From BOG-908 sp965199235 (GTDB taxonomy: Bacteria; Pseudomonadota; Alphaproteobacteria; Acetobacterales; Acetobacteraceae), in contig CBDAQU010000002.1 in NCBI GenBank assembly GCA_965199235.1, positions 1,054,001-1,118,000 on the forward strand: a DNA stretch of 64,000 bases, given 5' to 3'. The position numbers and the translations under genes are program-made. Positions within the stretch are counted from its first letter, which is position 1; the number at the start of each line of letters is the position of its first letter. Shown here piece by piece: positions 32,237 through 42,401 of the stretch. The notes below the pieces were generated by a model that saw only the letters and a list, made by a program, of their open reading frames with translations, had not been told where the DNA came from and searched no databases.

Positions 32237-34471
32237 ATGACAGATGCTACAAGCGTTCGGGCCTCTGACAACACGGCAACGAGGGTCTTTCGGAGACGAG
32301 GCGTGCACGTGACCCGATGGCTGGGTCTCGCCGCCCTCGTTTCTGCCGGCCCGGCTACCGGCGCGCCCGCCCCGGTCCATCCCGTCACCACGACTTACGG
32401 TACGGAAAGCCTCGTCGACCCGTATCGCTGGATGGAGAACCAGGGTCCGGATTACCTTGCCTGGATACACGCCCAGAACTCAGTCGAGCGGCAGACGCTG
32501 ACCACGCTGCCCGGTTATGCCGCCTTCGCCAAGCAGGTGACCGCTGCGAGCGACGGCGAGACGAAGATCAGCAGCGTGCAGCCCGTCGGCGAGCGGATCT
32601 ACTACGAGAAGCAGGCGAGCGGCGACGCGCAGGCGAGCCTCTACAGCCGCGCCCTGGCCGGCGGCCCGGAGCGGCGCCTGGTCGATCCCGTGGCACTCGG
32701 AGATGCTGCCACGTCCATCCACGAATACGCGGTCTCGCCGGATAACCGCATGCTCGCGATCTGCCTCGCCAAAGGCGGCTCGGAAGACGCGGTCATGCAG
32801 GTCATGGAACTCGCCTCGGGCCGGATGCTGCCCGAGCGGATTGACCGTGCCGCCGCAGCCGGCCCGGTCTGGTCGCAGGATGGCGGCGAGGTGTTCTACA
32901 CCCGGCTGAAGTCTGTCCACGGCAGGCCAAGCGAGCGTTTCCAGGACGAGACCATCTTCCGCCACCATCCGGGCGACGATGCGGCGCATGACGTGCCGAT
33001 GTTCACCGCTGCCGGTGCCGGCAGCGCGCTGGGAAGAGCGGCCTATGTCGGCCTCATCCTGCCGCCAGGCTCGGCCACCGCGATCGCTTTCGCCAACAGC
33101 GGCGTCTCCAAAGATGCGGAGTGGTTCGCTGTTCCGACAAAGTCGCTGTCCGGCGACAGCCCGCACTGGCGCCGCATCGCCCCGGTCTCCGACAGGCTGG
33201 TGCTGTCACTCGACGGCACCGACACCACCCAGCCGGTGATCCGCGGCAACAAGGCCTGGTTCGCCAGCCTCAAGGACGCCGACCGCGGCAAGGTGGTGCG
33301 GATCGACCTTGACCACCCAGGGCCCGCAAACGAGACCGTAGTCGTTCCTCAACAGGCGACACGGCTGTCCGGCTTCGCCGGCACCAAGGACGGGCTCATC
33401 CTGGCCTACGCCTCTGGCATCGACTACAGGCTGGCGCGCACCGGCTACGCGGGCGGCGCGCTCGCCAGCATCCCGGTGCCATACCAGGTCTCGCTCGACG
33501 GCGTCGTTGCGGATCCGCGGCAACCGGCTGCCATCGCCGGGCTCCAGTCATGGGCCCGGCAGGCCACCTACTTCCAGACCACGTCACGCGGTCTGGAGGA
33601 CTTGCATCTCGCGCCGCCATTTGCGCTCGGTCTGTCGGAGATCGTTACGGACACCATTATTGCGACCGCAGCGGACGGTGTGAGGATCCCGATCTCGGTC
33701 ACCCATCGCCGCGATCTCAGGCGGGATGGCACCGCGCCGACGCTGGCCGAGGCCTACGGCGCCTACGGCTTCTCCTACGATCCGGTCTTCCATCCTGAGC
33801 TGGTGCCGTTCCTGCAGCGTGGCGGCGTCTGGGCGGTCGCCCATGTCCGCGGCGGTGGCGAGTTTGGTGAAAGCTGGCACCTGGCCGGCATGCAGGCCAC
33901 CAAGCCGAACACCTGGCGTGACTTCATCGCCTCGGTCGAGGCGTTGGAGACAGCCGGCTTCACCTCGCCGAGGACGGTCACGGGCTTTGGCGCCAGCGCC
34001 GGCGGGGTGATGATCGGCCGCACGGTCACCGAGCGTCCGGACCTTCTGGCAGGCGCCGTGATGTGGGCGCCGGTGGTTAACACTCTGCGCGTCGAGACGA
34101 CGGAGACCGGCCCGATGAACACCGCCGAGTATGGCTCCGTCGCAACGCCGGACGGCTACCGCGCCCTGCGCGCGATGGACTCTTACTCTCACGTCGTGGA
34201 TGGCACTAAGTATCCGGCGGTGCTGATCACTGTTGGACTCAACGACCATCGCGTGCCGTCCTGGATGGGCGCGGAGATGGCTGCCCGGCTGCAGGCCGCG
34301 AGCCGAAGCGGCAAACCCATCCTGCTGCGCGTCGATGATCAGGGCGGCCACCACGTCATGGGCGTCTCGAAGGCGGATGCCGACGCCCAGATCACCGACA
34401 TGCTGGCCTTTGTCCTGATGCAGGCCGGTGATCCCGCCTTTCAGCCGCCCGCAATGCAAACGAGACGGTAG
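32237..34471 (+). CDS. Prolyl oligopeptidase family protein (peptidase S9A)
   Basis: A 744-residue S9A serine peptidase. A signal-like segment (RWLGLAALVSAGPATGAPAP, residues 27-46) indicates export. The N-terminal YRWMENQGPDYLAWIHAQNS is the family's entry motif, followed by the beta-propeller; the hydrolase domain has GGGEFGESWHLAGMQATKPN, the serine in GFGASAGGVMIGR, the aspartate in VGLNDHRVPSW and the histidine in DQGGHHVMG. The usual GGSNGG is GASAGG here. Start at 32237 has GGAG nine bases upstream; GTG at 32303, also with GGAG, would give a more compact signal peptide. Cleaves short peptides after proline or acts on related substrates. Confidence 0.88.
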   Translation: MTDATSVRASDNTATRVFRRRGVHVTRWLGLAALVSAGPATGAPAPVHPVTTTYGTESLVDPYRWMENQGPDYLAWIHAQNSVERQTLTTLPGYAAFAKQVTAASDGETKISSVQPVGERIYYEKQASGDAQASLYSRALAGGPERRLVDPVALGDAATSIHEYAVSPDNRMLAICLAKGGSEDAVMQVMELASGRMLPERIDRAAAAGPVWSQDGGEVFYTRLKSVHGRPSERFQDETIFRHHPGDDAAHDVPMFTAAGAGSALGRAAYVGLILPPGSATAIAFANSGVSKDAEWFAVPTKSLSGDSPHWRRIAPVSDRLVLSLDGTDTTQPVIRGNKAWFASLKDADRGKVVRIDLDHPGPANETVVVPQQATRLSGFAGTKDGLILAYASGIDYRLARTGYAGGALASIPVPYQVSLDGVVADPRQPAAIAGLQSWARQATYFQTTSRGLEDLHLAPPFALGLSEIVTDTIIATAADGVRIPISVTHRRDLRRDGTAPTLAEAYGAYGFSYDPVFHPELVPFLQRGGVWAVAHVRGGGEFGESWHLAGMQATKPNTWRDFIASVEALETAGFTSPRTVTGFGASAGGVMIGRTVTERPDLLAGAVMWAPVVNTLRVETTETGPMNTAEYGSVATPDGYRALRAMDSYSHVVDGTKYPAVLITVGLNDHRVPSWMGAEMAARLQAASRSGKPILLRVDDQGGHHVMGVSKADADAQITDMLAFVLMQAGDPAFQPPAMQTRR

Positions 34472-34837
34472 ATCTCTCTGCTGACTAACCGGATTGGGCA
34501 TGAACAGTCCCGACGGCTGTGTCCGCTTCGGAGCACGAGGCCGATGAGGCTCAAGGTCCGAGATGAGGCGCTTAGCCGCCACTCCCCCAGAGAAGGTTGG
34601 ATCCCGGTTGCTACCGCTGCTCCAGATTGCCTCGATAGATCATTAGGTTAGCCTGCCGTTTGGTGGGTGCCGCACAGGCTTCTGAAGTCATGGAACCAGG
34701 GCGGAACCACTTGAGCTTCGAGGCAGGGCAAGACGCTTCCTGCAAAGCGCCCCATCGCTCTCGAATCCAGGTCCCCCAGCCATTCGCCCCGCAAGCCCCT
34801 GATTTCACGAGCTGATCGGACGCCCTCACCGGCTGCG
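34472..34837. other. 366-bp intergenic region before the integrase
   Basis: No gene supported. It holds a TCCGCTTCGG motif at about 34518 and GGAACCAGGGCGGAACCA at 34692-34709, nearly identical (17 of 18) to a sequence 68 bp after the tRNA-Gly gene (13088-13105). Part of the integrase promoter or attachment region may be here. Confidence 0.45.
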
Positions 34838-36811
34838 GTGGTCTTTGTAGTACCGAGGTGTACGCCAGGGACCCCAAGCCACGCTGGGAGCGCGGCCTTG
34901 GGCACGTCCGTCGACCATCTCTACCGCCGGCAATCCGTCTATTGGTGGCAGCGCCGCATCCCCTTTGGTCTCAGGATCGAAGGCCTGTACCGGATCGCCC
35001 GCTCCCTGCGGACGGCCGACCCCGGCCTGGCCCGCCGCCGCGCCCGCGCCTGCTCGGCGGCGTTCGATCATGTCATCATGCAATTCATGGCCGAATCGGT
35101 TCCCGCCCGTGCGGACCTCGTCCGCGTCCTCGACACCGTCTTCCGGCGCATCCTGGAAGACGGGGAGCGCACCCGCGCCGAGCGCGAGGCCGGGCCGCCG
35201 CCCTGGACGCCGGAGCCGCAGACCGACCCGCGCTACGAGGGCGTCGAGCCTGAGAGGTGGGACACCATACCCTATCCGCCTGAGCAATGGACCGAAGAAT
35301 GGCGAGACGCGGTGGTGACAAACCGCCAGCAGGACGTCCGCCCGATGGTCACGGACGCGCTGTCCGCGAACGACCTGACGTTGACGGACGACACTCCCGA
35401 ATGGCGACGCCTGTGCCGCATAGCCCTGATCGTCGCCGCCCGTGCGCACGAGATCAACGCGCGACGCGAATGGGGCGACTATCGCGACGGCTGGCCACAG
35501 TCGGCCGGTGTGCCGCCCTCGGAGTTGCCAGGCAGCGCGAGCGGCGATGCCACATCGGTGCCAACCGCAGCTCGGTTCATGCAACAGGCGTCTGCCGACG
35601 CCATTCTCGATGCAATGCCGATCAGTGAGAGCTTTGCCCTGTTCATACCCACGCAGACGAAATGGAGTGCAGGGTACCGTCAACAGGCTGACCAAGCCTT
35701 GCTGCTCTTTATCTCGCTGGTGGGTGACTTACCGGTGAACCGGATCACCGGTGATGTAGCCGAGACCTTTCGGAGTCGACTCAAGGCCATGCCCGCGAAG
35801 CACGGAAAGAGCATCTACGCTGGGATGTCGCCGTCACAAGCGAGGATCAGTGCCGATCGACTGCGGGAGGTAATGGAGGTTCCCGGAGGCGTGGTCAAGT
35901 TTGGCAAGCACACCCTTCCCCGCGCCCAGGCTGACATGTTGTCCAGACATCTGACAATGAAAACGATTAACAAGCATCTTACGATGTTTACGTCGTGGGC
36001 TAGATGGATGGAGGAGAGCGAGACGCGCGGCGCTCTCCTCCATCGCGGCAAGTCACCATTCGCCGGGAAGCGTTTCAGCAAGAAGGAAGCGAAGAAGGAG
36101 CAGCGGCTGGCTGGTCGTGGCCGGACGGCATTTCCGCGGGAGTCGCTCGTCACGATGTTCGGCGCCCAGCTCTTCCTCGATCCTCCGGTCATGTCGCCCA
36201 GCAATGACGCGGACGTGCAAGTCGAGCAGGCCAAGTTCTGGTCGATCCCGATCGGGCTGTATACCGGCATGCGGCTCGGTGAGATTTCGATGTTATATCC
36301 GAGCGACTTTCGTGTGGAGGACGGGATCGCTTACATCCATCTGGTCAGCGATGATTTTCGATCCTTCAAGTCTGAAGCGGGAGATCGGGCAATCCCGCTT
36401 CATCCGGATCTTATCCGGTTGGGACTACCCGATTTTGCGAAGCGCATGGCGCAAGTACGGTCCAGGCTCGTGTTCCCTGGTATGAAGTACAAGAAGGGCG
36501 TCACGCAGCGAGGTGCAAACATATCGAAGTGGTTTGGTCGTTGGCGGAATGAACTGGGCATTACCAGCCCACGGACGCCGTTTCATGCATTTCGCAATTC
36601 GTTTGAGACTGCCTTGAAGAATAAGTTCGTGGGCAGGGATACACTCATCGACCAGATCGTCGGGCACGAGCCGGAGTCAGTCGGTGCTAAACACTATTCC
36701 GATGCGCTGCTTATTCCCACGAAGGCTGAAGCCATCAACAAGATCGACTACGAGATCGACCTCTCCCTCATTATCGCCGCACTGAACGGCCGGCGTCTTG
36801 CCGCCGAATAG
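34838..36811 (+). CDS. Tyrosine recombinase / site-specific integrase
   Basis: A 657-residue integrase. The N-terminus has SVDHLYRRQSVYWWQRRIPFG, the small arm-binding-type domain (DUF6538-like) found in alphaproteobacterial phage and island integrases; a SAM-like core-binding domain follows around residues 275-400. The catalytic domain shows the first Arg in GLYTGMRLGEIS, the HxxR box in FHAFRNSFET, the GHEPES histidine, and the nucleophilic Tyr in AKHYSD. The family usually starts just before GTSVDHLYRR, so a TTG at about 34898 is the more likely start than the GTG at 34838. Suggests the neighbouring DNA is or was an integrative element. Confidence 0.87.
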   Translation: MVFVVPRCTPGTPSHAGSAALGTSVDHLYRRQSVYWWQRRIPFGLRIEGLYRIARSLRTADPGLARRRARACSAAFDHVIMQFMAESVPARADLVRVLDTVFRRILEDGERTRAEREAGPPPWTPEPQTDPRYEGVEPERWDTIPYPPEQWTEEWRDAVVTNRQQDVRPMVTDALSANDLTLTDDTPEWRRLCRIALIVAARAHEINARREWGDYRDGWPQSAGVPPSELPGSASGDATSVPTAARFMQQASADAILDAMPISESFALFIPTQTKWSAGYRQQADQALLLFISLVGDLPVNRITGDVAETFRSRLKAMPAKHGKSIYAGMSPSQARISADRLREVMEVPGGVVKFGKHTLPRAQADMLSRHLTMKTINKHLTMFTSWARWMEESETRGALLHRGKSPFAGKRFSKKEAKKEQRLAGRGRTAFPRESLVTMFGAQLFLDPPVMSPSNDADVQVEQAKFWSIPIGLYTGMRLGEISMLYPSDFRVEDGIAYIHLVSDDFRSFKSEAGDRAIPLHPDLIRLGLPDFAKRMAQVRSRLVFPGMKYKKGVTQRGANISKWFGRWRNELGITSPRTPFHAFRNSFETALKNKFVGRDTLIDQIVGHEPESVGAKHYSDALLIPTKAEAINKIDYEIDLSLIIAALNGRRLAAE

Positions 36812-36856
36812 ACGCGTTGCCTATATCGCCGCACCCTTGATGGTCGGTTCAGTGCA

Positions 36857-39388
36857 TCACAGTCTCGGATCGACAGGCTCACTTTCGAGCGCGAGTACGC
36901 CGAATACGCATTCGTGCACGCGTCGCAGCGGCTCACCTTCGAAGAACCTGTGCAGCGCCTCGAGGCCAAGGGCGAACTCCCGCAGGGCGAGGCCGCGCTT
37001 GCCGCTGAGGCCGCGGTCGCGAAGGCGCTCCAGGCTGCTGGGCAGGGTGTATTCCGCGCCGTAGATCATCCGGAGGTATTCGCGCCCGCGCACCTTCAAG
37101 GCAGGCTGAACCAGGCCTTTTGGACCGCGCGTGATGTAGGCTGAAGGCTTGATCACCACACCCTCGCCACCGGATTCCGTCAGTTCATCCCACCATTGGG
37201 CAGCACTGCGGACAGCTTCCTCATCAGCGAGCTCGACCTCCCGCCACTGAGTCGCCAGCAGCACGCTGGGGTCAGCCGCGCAGATATTCGCAAGCGTGCG
37301 CATGTGCCAGGCGTGATCACGATCGTCGCGGACGGCGCCTTCGGTTGCGAGCAGATGGAACGGTGCCAGCTTGAGGTCGTCCAGGGTGCTGACATCCCAG
37401 GCATAGCGTCGCCAGACCGTATCGTAGCGGATCGCCGCCTCGTGCCTCTGCCCGAACCGGTCCTGAAGGCCGCCGATGTCCACACCGCGTGCGCGGGCAG
37501 CTTCCAGCAGGTCGATGGCTGCGGCGAGACCACCAATCGCGGCCGTGCCGACGGGCGCATACTGCTCGTCGATCAGCGCACGTGCTTTGGCGGACCACGG
37601 CATCAGCTCGGCATCCAGGCAGGCCCAGTCGGTCGTGAACTGCGCCCAGAAGCCGGTGGCAGTCATGGCGTCCGCCAATCTGCCCAGGAGTGCCTGTTCC
37701 GTGGCCGTGTCGGCGAAGAAGGCGCGACCGGTTCTGGTGTAAATGGCGCCGCGAGCGCCGTCGATGCCGAACTTTGCCAGCGCTGCTTCGGCATCACGGC
37801 ACACGATCACCACGGCGCGCGAGCCCATGTGCTTTTCCTCCACGACCACGTGGGTCACACCAGCGCGCCGAAAATGGGCCATCGCCTCATTAGGATGCTC
37901 GAGCAGGCCGTCTTTGGAGCTGGTCTCCGACGGCGACATGGTCGGAGGTAGATAGATCAGCCAGCGTGGATCGATGCAGAACCGGCTTATCACCTCCAGG
38001 CCGGCTGCCGCATTCTCTTCGCGTATAGTGATGGAGGGCATCAGCCGCGTGGTGATGAAGCGCTTGCCGGAGACATCCTCTATGTCAAGCAGGTCATGCG
38101 CATCTGTGGCTTCAGTCTTCACAACGAGAGGTCGGACCGAAGCCACGTATTCACGGTGCGCCGCGACCGACACGATGTCGCGTTCGGGATAGCGCAGAGC
38201 CGTCAGCGCGCCGCCATAAACGCAGCCGGTGTCGATGCAGAGCGTGCGGTTCAGCCATTCCGGCGTTGACACTGGCGTATGGCCGTACACCACATTCGCC
38301 TTGCCACGATAGTCGCGGGCCCATTCGTATCGCACGGGCAAGCCGAATTCGTCGGTCTCCCCAGTGGTCTCGCCGTAAAGGGCGAACCCACGCACGGCGC
38401 CTGATCCGCGGCCGTGCATGTTTTCCGGCAATCCTGCATGAGCGACGACGAGTTTTCCGGCGTCCAACCAGTAATGGCTGCGCAGTCCATCGAGGAAGAT
38501 GCGCGCCCCTGCCACGAACGATCCGCGGTCATCGCCGAGTGCATCGAGTTGGGCGAGCGTTTCCGGCAGGCCGTGAGTCATCTGCACGTCGCGGCCAGAC
38601 AGCTTGCGCAGCAACTTGTTGTCGTGGTTGCCCTGGACGCACAGCGCCGTGCCGGCCGCGACCATATCCATCACCAGGCGCAGCACGCCGGGGCTGTCCG
38701 GCCCCCGATCGACCAGGTCGCCCACAAAGATGGCGCCGCGGCCGTCCGGGTGCCCCCAGGCGGCGCCATCGGCAGCATAGCCCAGGCCTGCCAGCAACTC
38801 GGTCAACTCGGCCAGGCACCCATGCACGTCGCCGATGATGTCGAACGGGCCGGCGTCGCCGCGACGGTCGGTGAACAGAGGCTCCCGCACGATTTCCGCG
38901 GTGGCCATCGCCTCGGGCGAATTCAGCACGTGGACGCTGCGGAACCCCTCGCGCTGCAGGCCGCGCAGGGAGCGGCGCAGAAGCTGGACATGGTTGCGCA
39001 CCACGTGGGCGCCGAAATCGCGGTCGGGGCGTGACCGGTTGCGTTCGGTGCAGACCGCCTCGGGGATGTCGAACGCGAAGATGACTGGCAGCGCATGATA
39101 TTTCCGCGCAAGCTCGACGGCGTGTTTCCGGTCCTCGGCCCGCAGGTTGGTGGCATCCAGCACCGTCAGACGCCGGGCGGCGAGCCGTTTGGTGGCGATG
39201 TAGTAGAGCACGTCGAAGGCGTCGGATGTGGCTGACTGATCGCCTTCGTCGTCGGCCACGAAGCCGCGGCAGCTGTCCGACGAGATGATCTCGGTTGGCA
39301 AAAAGTGCTTCACCGCGAACGTGGACTTGCCGGAGCCGGACGCGCCCATCATCAGCACCAGCGAGAAGTCAGGGATGGTCAGGCGCAT
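36857..39388 (-). CDS. pnkp: Polynucleotide kinase-phosphatase Pnkp (RNA repair)
   Basis: An 843-residue three-domain RNA end-healing enzyme. The 5'-kinase has the P-loop LMMGASGSGKSTFAVKHF (residues 12-29). The 2',3' phosphatase is a binuclear metallophosphoesterase with FDIIGDVHGCLAEL (about 182), FVGDLVDRGPDS (about 218) and VQGNHDNK. The C-terminal adenylyltransferase (ligase-like) domain has the nucleotide-binding lysine in VVVEEKHMGSRAV (about 505). With Hen1 it repairs tRNAs cut by ribotoxins and marks the joint with a 2'-O-methyl group. Its start overlaps the end of hen1 by 10 bp. The frame is intact throughout. Confidence 0.95.
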   Translation of the reverse strand: MRLTIPDFSLVLMMGASGSGKSTFAVKHFLPTEIISSDSCRGFVADDEGDQSATSDAFDVLYYIATKRLAARRLTVLDATNLRAEDRKHAVELARKYHALPVIFAFDIPEAVCTERNRSRPDRDFGAHVVRNHVQLLRRSLRGLQREGFRSVHVLNSPEAMATAEIVREPLFTDRRGDAGPFDIIGDVHGCLAELTELLAGLGYAADGAAWGHPDGRGAIFVGDLVDRGPDSPGVLRLVMDMVAAGTALCVQGNHDNKLLRKLSGRDVQMTHGLPETLAQLDALGDDRGSFVAGARIFLDGLRSHYWLDAGKLVVAHAGLPENMHGRGSGAVRGFALYGETTGETDEFGLPVRYEWARDYRGKANVVYGHTPVSTPEWLNRTLCIDTGCVYGGALTALRYPERDIVSVAAHREYVASVRPLVVKTEATDAHDLLDIEDVSGKRFITTRLMPSITIREENAAAGLEVISRFCIDPRWLIYLPPTMSPSETSSKDGLLEHPNEAMAHFRRAGVTHVVVEEKHMGSRAVVIVCRDAEAALAKFGIDGARGAIYTRTGRAFFADTATEQALLGRLADAMTATGFWAQFTTDWACLDAELMPWSAKARALIDEQYAPVGTAAIGGLAAAIDLLEAARARGVDIGGLQDRFGQRHEAAIRYDTVWRRYAWDVSTLDDLKLAPFHLLATEGAVRDDRDHAWHMRTLANICAADPSVLLATQWREVELADEEAVRSAAQWWDELTESGGEGVVIKPSAYITRGPKGLVQPALKVRGREYLRMIYGAEYTLPSSLERLRDRGLSGKRGLALREFALGLEALHRFFEGEPLRRVHECVFGVLALESEPVDPRL

Positions 39389-40767
39389 CGGAACACCGCC
39401 ATCTGGGTCGGCGCGCCATGCGTCTCGTGCTCATCGCCGATGCCCGACAGTTCGAGCGTGTAGCCGAACGACTCCGCGACATGGGCGGTCCAGTTAGCGA
39501 AGTCGGCGCGAGTCCATTCGAAGCGGTGGTCACGGTGGCGGAACTGGCCATCTGCCAGCGCCGGGATGGTGGCGTTCCAGTCCCGGTTTGGCGTTGTCAG
39601 CACAACAGTCTTTGGGCGGGCGTGGTGGAACACAGTCTGTTCAAACGCCGGCAGACGCTGCGGATCGATGTGTTCGATCACCTCGACGAGGGCGACGGCG
39701 TCGAAGCCCGCTAGCCTGCGGTCGCGGTAGGTCAGCGCGGATTGCAGCAAGGTCAGGCGCTCGCGCTGCCGTTCGGTCATGCGATCGACATGCAACCGGT
39801 CACGGGCGATCTCCAGCGTCTGCAGCGAGATGTCGGTGCCGACGATCTTCGTCACGCCGGGAATTCGCAGAAGCAGCGCCAGCAGGCGACCCTCGCCGCA
39901 GCCGAGGTCCAGCACGGAAGTCGCGCCGGAGAGCCGGATCGTGCTCGCGACGATTTCGTGACGTTGGTCGTGCAGCTTCTTTGGTGTGACCTCCGGCGGA
40001 TCAGCTGGCTCGGGTTCGGCCCGGCGTAGGTGCCTCGTCCAGTTCCGCCAGCCGAGCCAGTGCTGTCCTTGCCATGCCGGGGGCGCGCTGCAGGTAGCGG
40101 CGGGTGATAAATTCGCGGTCGGGGTGGGCGGCGAGCCAGCCCTCGCCGTGCCGGAGCAGTTTTCCGATCTCGTCCTCGGCCAGCCAATAATGCTTCCGGT
40201 CATCCAGCACGGGCGCCAGCACATAGAGGTGCGAGAGCAGGTCCTGTAGGCGAACCATCCCCGATAGGGTGACCATCCAGCAGCGCGATGGCCCGTCCTC
40301 GCCGAGCGCCTCGGTTGTGACGTCGTAGCCCAGGGGGCGGAATAGCCGGTCGATCACCGCTTGGCCACCGCGGGCCCGCACCGGACCGAAGGTCACGGAG
40401 AAGGGAAGCGCCGCTGTCACCAGATCGGGCCGCGTGGTGGTCCGCCCCCCGAGGGCCGAGCCGAGCACCTTGCTGATGGCGACACTCAGGAAGGAGGATG
40501 TCACGTAGGGTCGGTCGTTGACGTAGGTCGCCAGTGGCCCAGCGGCGCCCTCGCCATTCCGGCCCCCCATGGGCCGGCGCGCACCAGTGATACGGGATCG
40601 AGGTCCAGCATCAGCACGGCCGTGCAGCGATTGGGCGTGGCCTCCGGGTAGAAGACATGCGCGCTTCTGAAGCTGAGGTCGAACGTCTGGAGCCGGTCGG
40701 GGTGCTTGGCCAGCAGGTAGCCCAGATCGGTGGCAGGCGTGTTGGTGGTGGTGATCGACAGCAGCAT
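39379..40767 (-). pseudogene. hen1: Hen1 RNA 3'-terminal 2'-O-methyltransferase with two apparent frameshifts
   Basis: Three frames together give a complete Hen1. Frame one: MLLSITTTNTPATDLGYLLA to DPVSLVRAGPWG. Frame two: EGAAGPLATYVNDRPYVTSS through the HYWLAEDEIGKLLRHGEGWL region. Frame three: VTPKKLHDQRHEIVASTIRL, the SAM motif VLDLGCGEGRLL, the Mg-binding EVIEHIDPQRLPAFE and the HRDHRFEWTRADF block. The first break is at a run of six C (plus strand 40563-40568), where seven would restore the frame; the second at CCC (40020-40022), where two would. Two opposite one-base errors in homopolymers could be sequencing faults; if real, methylation is lost while Pnkp remains. Confidence 0.82.
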
Positions 40768-41179
40768 GGGCGCTATCAAGCCGATTGGGCCCGGGTTGGC
40801 GAGGGGTTCCCCTGTGATCTCGATTGGGATCGGACCTGCTTCGGATGGCCGGCCTACCAGGATAATCCAGCATGGGACTGTGGGCCCCATCAACGGTCGT
40901 GCACATTAAACCGACTGAATGGAAGGCGACTGTAGAACGCCTATCGTTTCATCGTCCGATATGCGCCAAGTCCGGCCATAGCCATCGATGGGGCCATGCC
41001 CGGAGGCGACTCTCGTCGCGCTATCGTGGGTGGATGGCTTCAAGCGTGTCAGCCAACCAAGCGCGATCCGCTGCAGAGCAGGGGATATATGGCGCGCCGC
41101 AAGATGGCGGGCCCGCGCCGTTGCTGTACCATGCGGCCGGTGCCGCGGCCTGTAACCGCGACACCCGGGAGTTGTCATC
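40768..41179. other. 412-bp intergenic region between hen1 and a divergent hydrolase
   Basis: No frame has family features. It should hold the promoters of the hen1-pnkp operon and of the hydrolase. Confidence 0.45.
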
Positions 41180-42148
41180 ATGCGTATCGTTTTCGCCGTC
41201 GCTGCCGGACTCGTGCTGGTGATGTTTGCTGCGGTGGCCGGCGCCATCGCGTTCGACAGCCCGGTAGCACCTCCGCCCATGGCAAGTGTATCCAGGCCAT
41301 TCAAGGACGTTGACTTCTCCGACTTGCCGCCGGTGACGCACTACCTGGCGCGTGACGGTGCACAGCTTGTCTACCGGCGTTATGCCGGCGATCCGGACCG
41401 GCAGGTGGTGCTGGTGCACGGTTCGGCCGGCTCGAGCATCAGCATGCATGCATCGGCCAAGGCTCTGGCAACCGCAGGTGCCATGGTGATTGCCTTGGAT
41501 ATTCGCGGCCATGGCGAATCCGGCAAGCTGGGCGATATCGCTTACATCGGCCAGTTGGAGGATGATCTCGAAGACCTACTGACAAATCTCGATCGCAGGC
41601 GTCATGCCACCGAAACGACGTTGATCGGCTTCTCCTCCGGCGGCGGCTTTGCGCTGCGGGTGGCGGGCGGCCGGCTGGGGACGCGGTTCAGCCGATTTAT
41701 CCTGCTTTCGCCATTTTTGCGGCATAATGCGCCCAATTCCCGGTCCGATACGGCCGCCGGCTGGACGTCGGTGGCGGTGCCGCGGATTGTCGGGCTGCAA
41801 TTGGCGACCAGGCTTGGTATTACCTCGTTCAATGGCTTGCCCGTGCTGGCGTTTGCCGTGGCGGCCGGTAATCCGAACCACCTCACGCCGTCCTACTCCT
41901 ACAGGCTGCTAACCAACTTTTCGCCGGACGACGACTATATCGGCGACCTACGCCGCGCGCAGGAACCGCTGATGGCAGTTGCCGGCACCAACGACGAAAT
42001 CTTTCAGACCGATCGGTTGCGGGTGGCGCTGGCCGTCGGCAAGCCGGGTGTGCGGGTCGATCTCGTACCGGGTGTCGGCCATATCGAGCTGACCACAACG
42101 CCAACAGGAACCGCCGCGATTGTACAAGCATGGCACAGCAAGTTCTGA
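41180..42148 (+). CDS. Membrane-anchored or exported alpha/beta hydrolase
   Basis: A 322-residue protein with an N-terminal hydrophobic segment (MRIVFAVAAGLVLVMFAAVAGAIAF) that is a signal anchor or signal peptide. The hydrolase domain shows VLVHGSAGSSISMHASAKAL (oxyanion loop), ALDIRGHGESG, the nucleophile in LIGFSSGGGFALRVAGG (Ser about 155), the acid AGTNDEIFQ and the histidine GVGHIELTTT. Serine hydrolases of this type are lysophospholipase- or esterase-like; the natural substrate is unknown. Likely periplasmic. Confidence 0.82.
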   Translation: MRIVFAVAAGLVLVMFAAVAGAIAFDSPVAPPPMASVSRPFKDVDFSDLPPVTHYLARDGAQLVYRRYAGDPDRQVVLVHGSAGSSISMHASAKALATAGAMVIALDIRGHGESGKLGDIAYIGQLEDDLEDLLTNLDRRRHATETTLIGFSSGGGFALRVAGGRLGTRFSRFILLSPFLRHNAPNSRSDTAAGWTSVAVPRIVGLQLATRLGITSFNGLPVLAFAVAAGNPNHLTPSYSYRLLTNFSPDDDYIGDLRRAQEPLMAVAGTNDEIFQTDRLRVALAVGKPGVRVDLVPGVGHIELTTTPTGTAAIVQAWHSKF

Positions 42149-42240
42149 GATGAGCGAGTAGTTTGCGGTGCAAAGCCCATTCTTGGGGTTACGCAAAGGC
42201 GACGCGAAATCGGCGCCGCAAAGATTAGCATGCGCCGGCT

Positions 42241-42300
42241 GAATGTCCGCTTGCCGTAGCCGAACACTGCAAAGTCGCCATTCCGCTTTCGGCCAGCTTC
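42241..42300. repeat. REP-like motifs, TCCGCTT family
   Basis: GAATGTCCGCTTGCCGTAGC and, 35 bp later, ATTCCGCTTTCGGCCAGC lie between two convergent genes. Same family as the motifs at 25143 and 30245. Confidence 0.5.
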
Positions 42301-42401
42301 AGTAATGTCGCGTTGGCGTCTCCCGGCGGAAGCTGCCCTCGGCGCTGAACGTAAAGTCGCGACGTCGAATGCGGCTTGTCCGTCTCGGAGCGTGTCAGGA
42401 G

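Noticed and set aside
34740..34780. Possible second tRNA-like sequence (TCTCGAATCC) before the integrase
   Set aside because: No cloverleaf pairing and no match to the tRNA-Gly 3' end.
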